Shown here piece by piece: positions 25,135-31,582 of a stretch of DNA of 64,000 bases. Position numbers and translations under genes: made by a program. The stretch spans positions 233,394 through 297,393 of the forward strand of contig NZ_BMRA01000004.1 of NCBI RefSeq assembly GCF_014648395.1, read 5' to 3'. The DNA comes from Micromonospora fulviviridis. GTDB taxonomy: Bacteria; Actinomycetota; Actinomycetes; Mycobacteriales; Micromonosporaceae. The notes under the pieces are model-generated. The model saw nothing but the letters and a program-made list of their open reading frames with translations. It did not search any database and was not told where the DNA came from. How positions within the stretch are numbered: the stretch's first letter is position 1; every line of letters begins with the position of its first letter.

Positions 25135-25159
25135 AGCAGTCGAAGTACATGGCGAACTC
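25135..25159. other. attL core (25-bp copy of glnA1 3' end)
   Basis: The 25 bases starting AGCAGTCGAAGT and ending GGCGAACTC are identical to 35251-35275, the last 25 coding bases of glnA1 including its final sense codon region. The reading-frame remnant is followed on the minus strand by TGA, probably the original glnA1 stop. This marks the left boundary of the integrated element. Confidence 0.9.
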
Positions 25160-25176
25160 TACTCACGCATTTGCGT

Positions 25177-25268
25177 GCGTTGACTGGCGTTGATTAAGCC
25201 TCCTGACCTGGGGAAACACCCCGACCGTCCGTTGGCAAGCGTTGACCGTTTGCGGACAACCTGCGGAC
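25177..25268. repeat. Candidate integrase/Xis arm sites at left end
   Basis: Just inside attL are GCGTTGAC (25177-25184), GCGTTGAT (25187-25194) and GCGTTGAC (25239-25246), then TGCGGAC twice at 11-bp pitch (25251-25257, 25262-25268). The TGCGGAC pair recurs at the same 11-bp pitch near the right end (35183, 35194). Repeated short motifs flanking the core are typical of arm-type recombinase sites. Confidence 0.4.
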
Positions 25269-25293
25269 TGACGGCGGACCGCCCCAAGTAGAC

Positions 25294-25331
25294 GGGCCCG
25301 GCAGGTGCTGGAACACCTGTTGCCCGGGCCC
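25294..25331 (+). promoter_or_regulatory. GC-rich hairpin before the left-end cassette
   Basis: GGGCCCGG pairs with CCGGGCCC and CAGGTG with CACCTG, with a small asymmetric bulge and 6-nt loop. It lies 25 nt before the ATG at 25356, just upstream of its GCAGGAGG site. It could insulate the cassette from readthrough entering the element, or control translation. Confidence 0.4.
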
Positions 25332-25355
25332 TTGATCGCCGCAGGAGGCGACCCA

Positions 25356-25652
25356 ATGGAACACCCTACTGACCCTGCCCAGGTGCAGCACCCCACCTGG
25401 TGCATCCGAGGTGCCCTCTGCACCGCTGAGGGCATCCACCACTCCCGGCCGTTGCCCGCAGTCACCGACGGCGCTGAGGACCTGATCCGGCTCTGGCTGG
25501 AGAAGGCGTGGGACCTCGCCCAGGTCTCCATCGTCATGGAGGTGACCGTCCAGGGCGAGGTCACCTACACCTACATGCAGGCCGGGCAGGCTCGGATCCT
25601 GCGGCACCAGCTCGGCCGGCTGCTCAACCTGTCCAAGGGCGGTGCCCGGTGA
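25356..25652 (+). CDS. Element protein, DUF6907-like small protein
   Basis: The 98-residue product from ATG 25356 is preceded by GCAGGAGGCGACCCA. The N-terminal HPTWCIRGALCTAEGIHHSRPL resembles the W-C...C...H-H signature of the DUF6907 proteins found in actinomycete mobile elements, where it may form a small zinc-binding knuckle. The second half, VEVTVQGEVTYTYMQAGQARI, is strand-rich, followed by a helix with LGRLLNL. The stop overlaps the next start (GTGA), forming the first gene of a three-gene cassette. The function is unknown. Confidence 0.75.
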   Translation: MEHPTDPAQVQHPTWCIRGALCTAEGIHHSRPLPAVTDGAEDLIRLWLEKAWDLAQVSIVMEVTVQGEVTYTYMQAGQARILRHQLGRLLNLSKGGAR

Positions 25653-26188
25653 GCCGGCCGGACCGTTGGTGGCGGCCGGCCACCCGCCGCCGCCCACCGA
25701 TCCGGGTGAGGCAGCGGCGGACGTACACCGAGCAGGAGGTCAACGACACGTTCGACCGCGGCTACCGGTACGGCGAGGCGAACGCCCGGGAAGACGACGG
25801 CATCGACAAGGCGCTCAACGTGGCGATGGACGCGGGGGTGCTCCAGGGCCGCAAGCAGGGCGAGCGGGACACCTACCTCGAACTCGGCCGGCTGCTCGAC
25901 GACCCGGACGAGTTGATCGCGCAGGTCGGCGGCCGGTACCTCGCCGAGCGGGCCGATCTGTTCCTGCTGGTGGAGTCGGCGCGGGAGAACTCCCCGTACG
26001 AGTTCCACCAGCTCGAAGACGCCATCAAGGAAGGCGACGAGGCGGTCGCGGCACTGGCGCGGCGGTGGGGCGTTACGGATGACCTACTCGACGTGGCGGA
26101 CGCGGCCGGCGTGACCCCGTTGGCCGACGTCGCCCCGGGCGAGCTGGTCGCCGACCTCGAGGCCTGGCTTCGGGCCGGCGGCGAATGA
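25649..26188 (+). CDS. Element protein of unknown function (179 aa)
   Basis: The GTG at 25649 overlaps the stop of the preceding gene by 4 bases. The protein starts with a very basic patch (RWWRPATRRRPPIRVRQRR, about residues 6-24). A hydrophilic helical body follows (YTEQEVNDTFDRGYRYGEAN; QHL-free, with repeated acidic helices) and an acidic C-terminus (ELVADLEAWLRAGGE). The basic tail plus acidic body suggests nucleic-acid or partner binding, but no family is recognised. It is the second gene of the left-end cassette, and its stop overlaps the third (ATGA). Confidence 0.75.
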   Translation: MSRPDRWWRPATRRRPPIRVRQRRTYTEQEVNDTFDRGYRYGEANAREDDGIDKALNVAMDAGVLQGRKQGERDTYLELGRLLDDPDELIAQVGGRYLAERADLFLLVESARENSPYEFHQLEDAIKEGDEAVAALARRWGVTDDLLDVADAAGVTPLADVAPGELVADLEAWLRAGGE

Positions 26189-26382
26189 CGGTGCGGCGTG
26201 GGGATCGGCTGGTCTGGGAGCACCCCGACTGGCCGGTCCCGCTCTACATCGCAGTGACCCGGGTGGCCCGCGATGGCACCTGGTGCGACATTGACGTGCG
26301 CATGTTGACGTCGCAGTGGTCGCGGCGGACACCCCTGCCGTTGCCGAGTCGATGCCGCCCCGACAACTCGACCGGCGAGTGA
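26185..26382 (+). CDS. Element small protein (65 aa)
   Basis: The ATG overlaps the stop of the previous gene by 4 bases, strongly suggesting translation. The sequence RGDRLVWEHPDWPVPLYIAV is beta-strand-like, and GTWCDIDVRMLTSQWSRR follows. No family is recognised. Third gene of the cassette, it ends at 26382 and is followed by two hairpins that separate it from the convergent tape-measure gene. The last 20 codons are less biased in third position than the rest. Confidence 0.6.
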   Translation: MTVRRGDRLVWEHPDWPVPLYIAVTRVARDGTWCDIDVRMLTSQWSRRTPLPLPSRCRPDNSTGE

Positions 26383-26401
26383 CGGTCGGAAGGGGGGGTC
26401 T

Positions 26402-26421
26402 TTTTCGGGGCGTCCCGAAAA
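26402..26421. terminator. Short hairpin with T/A tracts
   Basis: TTTTCGGG and CCCGAAAA form a perfect 8-bp stem with GCGT loop. The T- and A-tracts make it a possible intrinsic terminator for either direction, between the left-end cassette and the tape-measure gene. Confidence 0.5.
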
Positions 26422-26426
26422 TGATG

Positions 26427-26462
26427 GAGCGGCGACCGGAAGAACTCTTCCGGTCGCCGCTC
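26427..26462. terminator. Strong bidirectional hairpin terminator
   Basis: The 16-bp perfect arms GAGCGGCGACCGGAAG / CTTCCGGTCGCCGCTC flank the loop AACT and are followed by TTTC on the plus strand. It separates convergent gene groups within the element. With the previous hairpin it forms a double terminator. Confidence 0.75.
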
Positions 26463-26532
26463 TTTCACTTCGGCCGCGGGCCGGCTGGGCCGGTCGGTGC
26501 CGGTGGGCCACCCGGGCGGGGCTGACCGGGCA

Positions 26533-28638
26533 TCAGCCGTCGCCTCTGAGTAGCAGCGTCGCGTAGTTGCCGGTGCGGTCGTCCAGGCGCAGCGTCGCCC
26601 GCGACAGGTCCCGGCGTAGCCCTCGGATCTCCTCGACCAGCGGATCTACGCCCCTGCCTGGCGCGCCGGCTGGTGCGGCGAGCGCGGGCGCCTGGGCCTG
26701 GCCGCGAACCGCGGCGCGTAGCTGCTGGAAACCTTGCGGGCCGCCGAGCGCGTCCACTTCCCGGCTGGTCATGACACCCTCGCCGGGGGCGAGCAGTCGC
26801 CATTCCGAGTCGACACCCTTCGGGCCCGGCCCGGTGACGATGCCGCCCTCGGCCATGCCGCTGGAGTAGCCCTCCCCGGTGTGGTAGCCACCGCCGTAGC
26901 TGAGCGTGCCCTGCGCCTTGACGGAGATGCGGGCGTGCATGTTGTTGATCCGGGCGACCAGGCTGCGCGCCGACTCCATCGCCGGCCCCGTGTTCGCGGT
27001 GACCGTCACCTTCCGGTCGCGGATCTGCAGCAGCTGGTTGGCGAGGTCGTTTGCGGCCGACTCTGACAGGCCCATTCCGCGGGCCAGTGCGATGAACTGC
27101 GCCCGGCCACGGTCGGCGGCAGCGTTGGCCATCTCCTGCGACCCGGTCTGCTCCATGATCTTCTTGTAGGCGTTGTTCGCCTCGCTGGCGATCTTGTCGA
27201 GGGCGGCGGCGTTCGCCCGGCCCTTCGCCGAGTTGATGTCGAGCGCGGCGCCGTGGTCGATCGCGGTCTTGCCGTTCTCCTTCACCGCAGCCGTCGCGTC
27301 GTCGATCGCGGCTTCGAGGTCGCGTTGCGCCTGACGGGCGGACAGGTTGTTGCCGGTCATCTTGTCCATCTCGCCGCGCCATGTCTCCAGCGCGCTGACT
27401 GCGTCGATGGTCTTGACCTTGGTGTCGCCGAACCCGTCGGCGAGTTTCCGCAGCTCGTCGGCGAGCCCGTTGCTGGACTGCTGCGCGAGTGCCTGCTCTG
27501 CGGCCAGCCGGCCCAGCTCGGCCGCGTCTCCGCGCAGGAACGCGCTGATCTTCTCCATCCAGCCGTAGGCGGCGGTCAACCCCACCACGGTGGTGGCCAG
27601 CGACCGGATGCCGTAGTCGAAGACACCCCACAAGGTCAGTAGGGCGTGGGCGCTTTCCGACGAGTGCTCGGACAGCTTCTCGAACACGTCACCGACCGTG
27701 TCCCCGGCCTGCTCGGCGATGGTGCCGATGGCGTCGAGGACGGGCCCGGCCCGCTCGGCGGCGGTCGCGAAGCCCTCCACCGCCCGCTCTGCCCCCGACA
27801 TGGCGGACTCGACCAGGCCGGGCATCTTCGGCGACAGGGCGGAGAACGCCCGCTCCAGATCCCCGCCGATGTCGTCGATGTGAGAGCGGACCACACCCAG
27901 GGACTCGACCGTCGCCGGCACGAACGACACGGCCGCCTCTTGCAGCGCTTCCGTGAACGTCTCGCCGGTCTGCTTCGCCGCGGCTTGCACCTGCGGATGC
28001 TTCGCCGCGATCGCGATACCGCCGACGATGCCGCCGGCGCCGGCCGCGCCGACCACCGCACCGGAGATCACCGCACCGAGTGCGGGTGCCGCGGCGGCGC
28101 CGGCGGCGACCACACCAGCGCCGATCGCGACCTGCGCCTGCGGCGGCAGCGACCCGAACACGTTGGACAGGGCGGCACTGATCGGCCCACCCGCCCGCGA
28201 CAGTCCGGCCGCCAAACCGGCGGCGATCCGGCCGCCGAACCGCATCGACTCTTCGTGGGACTCGCTGTCGTCGGGCAGGAGATCCTTGACCCGGATCAGC
28301 TTCCGAAGCTCACCCTGCTGCTTGCGGAGATCCTTGAAGAGTTCCTTGTTGCCGGTGGCGTCTATCTCGGCGGCGAGCCGGCGGACGTTGCCCTCAACCT
28401 GGCCGATCTCGGCGGCGAGGCCGCGGTACTGCTCGCTGGTGGTCTGGGTCTTGTCGCCGCTGGCCTTGACCTTGTCGCCGAGGTCGTCGATCTGGTCGCC
28501 GGCCTTGGCCGACGCCTTCGCGGCGTCGTCGATCTGGTCGGCGGCCCTCGCGGCAGCGTCCCCGACCTCGCGGAACGCCTTGCTGCCGCCGGCGTCACGG
28601 CCGACGACGTCGAACTCGACGCGTTCCCTGGCGACCAT
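26533..28638 (-). CDS. Phage tail tape-measure-like protein
   Basis: The 701-residue protein begins with long charged helices (residues 1-110, many D/K/R/A heptads, coiled-coil-like). A hydrophobic segment rich in A/G follows at about 155-205 (VAIGAGVVAAGAAAAPALGA), then more alpha-helix. The C-terminal signature is MAEGGIVTGPGPKGVDSEW and LAPGEGVMTSREVDALGGPQ, which is typical of actinophage tape-measure proteins. A tape measure sets tail length. At 701 residues it is short for a siphophage tape measure. No tail tube, sheath, chaperone or minor-tail genes are nearby. Its start overlaps the stop of the 82-aa gene (TGATG). Confidence 0.85.
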   Translation of the reverse strand: MVARERVEFDVVGRDAGGSKAFREVGDAAARAADQIDDAAKASAKAGDQIDDLGDKVKASGDKTQTTSEQYRGLAAEIGQVEGNVRRLAAEIDATGNKELFKDLRKQQGELRKLIRVKDLLPDDSESHEESMRFGGRIAAGLAAGLSRAGGPISAALSNVFGSLPPQAQVAIGAGVVAAGAAAAPALGAVISGAVVGAAGAGGIVGGIAIAAKHPQVQAAAKQTGETFTEALQEAAVSFVPATVESLGVVRSHIDDIGGDLERAFSALSPKMPGLVESAMSGAERAVEGFATAAERAGPVLDAIGTIAEQAGDTVGDVFEKLSEHSSESAHALLTLWGVFDYGIRSLATTVVGLTAAYGWMEKISAFLRGDAAELGRLAAEQALAQQSSNGLADELRKLADGFGDTKVKTIDAVSALETWRGEMDKMTGNNLSARQAQRDLEAAIDDATAAVKENGKTAIDHGAALDINSAKGRANAAALDKIASEANNAYKKIMEQTGSQEMANAAADRGRAQFIALARGMGLSESAANDLANQLLQIRDRKVTVTANTGPAMESARSLVARINNMHARISVKAQGTLSYGGGYHTGEGYSSGMAEGGIVTGPGPKGVDSEWRLLAPGEGVMTSREVDALGGPQGFQQLRAAVRGQAQAPALAAPAGAPGRGVDPLVEEIRGLRRDLSRATLRLDDRTGNYATLLLRGDG

Positions 28639-28886
28639 CAGTCACCGGCCGGGGTCAGGTCGGCGAGCTGGAGGTCTACCGCCCAGCCGCGCAGGAAGGC
28701 ACGGAACGCGTCCAGGCTCCCGCTGTGCTGCTGGCCGATCCCGACAACAACCCGGGACAGCCCCAGGATCACCGCCTGGTCGCCGTGCTGGTCGACCAGC
28801 TGGACCACGCGCTGCCCGTCGCCGTCGAGCACGGCGTCGAGCACGTCCAGAGCGGCCAGCGTCGACTTCCGATCCTCACCGTTCAT
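28638..28886 (-). CDS. Element small protein (82 aa) between capsid and tape-measure genes
   Basis: The ATG at 28886 has GAGGGAGTGGCA immediately upstream, and the stop overlaps the tape-measure start by one base, so translation coupling is likely. The sequence STLAALDVLDAVLDGDGQRV followed by DQAVILGLSRVVVGIGQQ and DAFRAFLRGWAVDLQLADL is helical. It occupies the position of a tail-assembly chaperone or head-tail connector in phage operons, but no homology is evident to me. Confidence 0.7.
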   Translation of the reverse strand: MNGEDRKSTLAALDVLDAVLDGDGQRVVQLVDQHGDQAVILGLSRVVVGIGQQHSGSLDAFRAFLRGWAVDLQLADLTPAGD

Positions 28887-29069
28887 TGCCACTCCCTCAG
28901 ACGAGTTGTGGGGCGGACGGAGCGGCCCCGGGACCGTAGACCGGGGCCGCGTCCGCCGTGGGGCGCTGGCGGCGTCTCCGCGAGGCTGAGGCGCCCGCTC
29001 TGCCGCCATCGATCCCCGGCCGCGGCATGACACTCACGAGCACGGCCGGGGTGACGTTGACGCCCAGGA

Positions 29070-30455
29070 CTAGAACGTCGGCGTGACCAGGCCAGTGCCG
29101 GAGATGACGCTGATGGCCTTCGGGTACCGCTCGAAGGCGGTGGCCAGGTAGTTGTAGACGCGCAGCAGGATCGACAGCTGGGCCGCGAGAGGCTCGCGGA
29201 ACGCCTCGGCCCGCGGGGTGCCCTCGTAGAGGATGTGGTCGCCCCGGCGCATCACGATGATCCGGTCCTCATTGGTGCCGGCCCCAAGATTCACCGGGAT
29301 GTTGGCATCGGTGTAGACCGGCAGGCCCATCAGGGAGCCGACCAGGCCGGTGGCCGGGTCCGGCGACGACGATGCGATCGCGATCGCGTTCTGCGGCCCG
29401 TTGGCGCCCGGCACGACCAGCGGCCGGTTCGCGGTGTCCGCGGCGGCCATGAACCACGCCCACCGGCGCGGGTGCATCACGATGGCGTCGGCGGCCAGGA
29501 ACCGACCGGTGGCGATCTGCTGGATAGCGTCCGCCAGCTTCGGGTAGAGCGTCGCCACGGTCGGGGTGCCGCTGGTGAACGTGACGGGGTTGATGCCGGA
29601 GACGTTGAGCAGTCCCCGCTTGTTGGCCACGTTGTTGTTGATGACGAAGATGTCCGTCTTCACGGCCAGGTCGGCGAGCAGGTCCCGCAGCAGGATGTCG
29701 TCCATGTTCACCGGCGACTGCTCGACGAGCTGCACCGAGATGACCTGCTGACCGGCGACGGTCGCGACGTTGCTCGTCACGGTCGCCGTGGTCGCGTCGG
29801 TGTTCTGCACCGCGGTGTTCTGGGTGGCCTGCTCCGCCACGGCGGTGCCGGTGGCCACCTTCGGGAGGTTGATGGTGTCCGTCCCGGCCGGCAGCGGCAC
29901 GTTGCGGACCAGGTTCGCGGTGACGCGCCCTGCCCTTGCCAGCTCGGCCATCTCGCTCATCAGCCACAGCGGCGGCACGAAGTCACCGCCCGCGCCGTCG
30001 GTGGTGGTCAGGGCGCGCTGGCTCAGCTCGCCGGCCACCACGCGGTTGTTCTGCCGCAGCCTGTTGCCGGCCTCGGAGTCGGCACGCAGCGAAACGCCGA
30101 TCATGTCGCGGATCCACGACGGCCCGTGCGGGTCGTCCTGGCGGTAGACGTGGCTGGCGCTGACGCGGGCGCCGCCGGCCGCGCGGCGGCCGGTCGGGTG
30201 AACCTGGGTGGCCTGCTCGGCGACGCGCTCCTCTTCGGCCTGCTCGGCGGTCAGCGCGGTCAGCGCGTCCTCGGCGGCTTGCAGGTCGCGGCGGGCCTGG
30301 TCGCGGGCGCTCGCGGCCCGCTCGACCATGTCCTCGGTCAGGTCCGGCGCGGAACGCAGCGCGGTCAGTTCGGCCTCACGCCGCGTCAGAGCGTCGCGGG
30401 CCTCGTCTCGGCAGCGGATCGCCGCGCCGATCATCTGGGGAATCGTGGTGGCCAT
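29070..30455 (-). CDS. HK97-type phage major capsid protein
   Basis: The 461-residue protein has an N-terminal ~90-residue coiled-coil/delta domain (EAELTALRSAPDLTEDMVER...AEEERVAEQ) that is normally removed by a prohead protease; no protease gene is present here. The remainder shows the HK97 capsid fold: RALTTTDGAGGDFVPPLW, AELARAGRVTANLVRNVPLP, AVKTDIFVINNNVANKRGLLN, DAIVMHPRRWAWFMAAADTA, GLPVYTDANIPVNLG and a C-terminal beta strand. GGAGGGGCCACC precedes the ATG. It self-assembles into icosahedral shells in phages. A possible role is diverting or reshaping a helper phage capsid. Confidence 0.9.
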   Translation of the reverse strand: MATTIPQMIGAAIRCRDEARDALTRREAELTALRSAPDLTEDMVERAASARDQARRDLQAAEDALTALTAEQAEEERVAEQATQVHPTGRRAAGGARVSASHVYRQDDPHGPSWIRDMIGVSLRADSEAGNRLRQNNRVVAGELSQRALTTTDGAGGDFVPPLWLMSEMAELARAGRVTANLVRNVPLPAGTDTINLPKVATGTAVAEQATQNTAVQNTDATTATVTSNVATVAGQQVISVQLVEQSPVNMDDILLRDLLADLAVKTDIFVINNNVANKRGLLNVSGINPVTFTSGTPTVATLYPKLADAIQQIATGRFLAADAIVMHPRRWAWFMAAADTANRPLVVPGANGPQNAIAIASSSPDPATGLVGSLMGLPVYTDANIPVNLGAGTNEDRIIVMRRGDHILYEGTPRAEAFREPLAAQLSILLRVYNYLATAFERYPKAISVISGTGLVTPTF

Positions 30456-30621
30456 GGTGGCCCCTCCGTTGGTCGCTGGTGGTAGGTGAAGTGCGCCTAC
30501 TCATCCAGTCGGCCGTCCGAGGCACCTGGCGCCGGTCCGGATCTCGAGCGTTCGAGAGGCTGACCCCCGCTCAGGCGGCCGGCGGACCGGGCTCGCGCGA
30601 GCTGGGGGTAGCTGCCATCGA

Positions 30622-30993
30622 TCATACGTCCCCGGGCGACACATCCAGCAGCATGGCCGCGCCCACAGCGGCATCTACCTCGCCCGCCAGGGCCTGCCAC
30701 AGCCGCGCCACCGGAGTATCCGCCACCGTGTCCGGGTGGGTCTGCTGACGCAGCCAGTACGCCAGCGCGGACAGATCACGAGCCGGCTGGAACAGCCAGC
30801 CAGCCAGCAGCCGCGCCAGCACCGGATCGGGACCGTCGTGCCCCGCCCGGGCCGGGTCGTCCAGCAGGTCGGCCAGGGCGCGCCGCACGGCGGTCAGCCA
30901 GCCGTCGCCCCGCGGCTCACGCAGATACGCAGTCACCGCGGCAACCGCATCCGGGCCAGCCTGGTCGACCGCACGGGCCAGTTCAGGAGTCAT
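30622..30993 (-). CDS. Element protein of unknown function (123 aa)
   Basis: This is a mostly alpha-helical acidic protein (TPELARAVDQAGPDAVAAVT; LLDDPARAGHDGPDPVLARL; DLSALAYWLRQQTHPDTV). The ATG at 30993 has GAGAGG about 9 nt upstream. A longer reading from GTG 31143 is rejected because those codons lose the third-position G/C bias. It could be a scaffold-like or head-completion protein given its position upstream of the capsid gene, but this is a guess. The gap 30456-30621 to the capsid gene shows nothing I recognise. Confidence 0.6.
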   Translation of the reverse strand: MTPELARAVDQAGPDAVAAVTAYLREPRGDGWLTAVRRALADLLDDPARAGHDGPDPVLARLLAGWLFQPARDLSALAYWLRQQTHPDTVADTPVARLWQALAGEVDAAVGAAMLLDVSPGDV

Positions 30994-31020
30994 CTCGGTC
31001 AGTACCTCTCGATAGGTCAG

Positions 31021-31043
31021 CCGTGACGTCACGCGCGTCACGG
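31021..31043. promoter_or_regulatory. Inverted repeat upstream of the 123-aa element gene
   Basis: CCGTGACG and CGTCACGG are separated by 7 nt, with an internal TGACGTCA. It sits in the 187-bp spacer between the replication-like genes and the structural genes, about 30 nt before the start at 30993. It is a candidate operator or transcription-end signal dividing the two gene blocks. Confidence 0.35.
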
Positions 31044-31181
31044 CGTTACGGCACTCTCCCCAGCAGACGCGGCTTGACCTGCGAAAACTCGCCGCCGCCG
31101 CTGTCACGAACTGTCCAGATCTGTCACGGGGAGAAATCGTCACAGGAACGTGCGGTGACCGTGAGGCCGGATCCTAAAAGA

Positions 31182-31364
31182 TCATCTTGTGTTGTCGGGT
31201 TCGTCGAGCAGGTGCGCGGGGAAGCCGGCGGCGAGCAGCCGCTGCCTCGCGACCTGCTCGCCGAGCGGCGAGTCGCGCATGAGTGCGCGGACCATGGCGG
31301 CGTTGACCACCTGCGTCGGCTGGCCATCCACGATGGCCACGTCCCAATCGGGTAGCTGGGTCAT
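31182..31364 (-). CDS. Element small protein (60 aa)
   Basis: The ATG at 31364 overlaps the stop of the upstream gene by 4 bases (ATGA), supporting translation. The product starts MTQLPDWDVAIVDGQPTQVV, then has a helix LMRDSPLGEQVARQRLLAAG and ends in HLLDEPDNTR. I recognise no family. It ends at 31182 and is the last gene of the early-type block; the stretch after it holds an inverted repeat. The start is preceded by GGGAGACGCAGC, a junction sequence repeated at the gene above. Confidence 0.6.
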   Translation of the reverse strand: MTQLPDWDVAIVDGQPTQVVNAAMVRALMRDSPLGEQVARQRLLAAGFPAHLLDEPDNTR

Positions 31365-31582
31365 GCTGCGTCTCCCTGCGTCGTGGGTGGTTCCTCGCCG
31401 AACCGCTCGCGGTAGAGGTCGGCTAGGACGGCGTAGCCGGCTTGCTCGATCTCGACCCGGGCGGTCAGCTCGTGCTCGAAGCGGATGAGGTCGGCGCGGG
31501 TCCAGCCGAGTACCTGCTCGCGGGTGTATCCGAACTCGGCGGCGGTCGCGATGATCTGTTCGGCGGCCTGGTCGAGGCTCAC
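31361..31582 (-). CDS. Element small protein (73 aa)
   Basis: The GTG start at 31582 overlaps the stop of the ATPase gene by 4 bases (GTGA). The protein is helical: SLDQAAEQIIATAAEFGYTR, then EQVLGWTRADLIRFEHELTA and AVLADLYRERFGEEPP. The C-terminal QGDAA sequence matches the end of the preceding ATPase, because the 18-bp junction DNA is nearly identical. The function is unknown; it could be a small partner of the ATPase. Confidence 0.6.
   Translation of the reverse strand: MSLDQAAEQIIATAAEFGYTREQVLGWTRADLIRFEHELTARVEIEQAGYAVLADLYRERFGEEPPTTQGDAA

Noticed and set aside
25135-25159. Attachment core considered as a tRNA gene end
   Set aside because: The bases are the glnA1 3' coding end (reads HEFAMYFDC). 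No cloverleaf can be drawn.
30994-31143. N-terminal extension of the 123-aa element protein from GTG 31143
   Set aside because: Third-position G/C bias collapses in this stretch and a good ribosome site serves the ATG at 30993.
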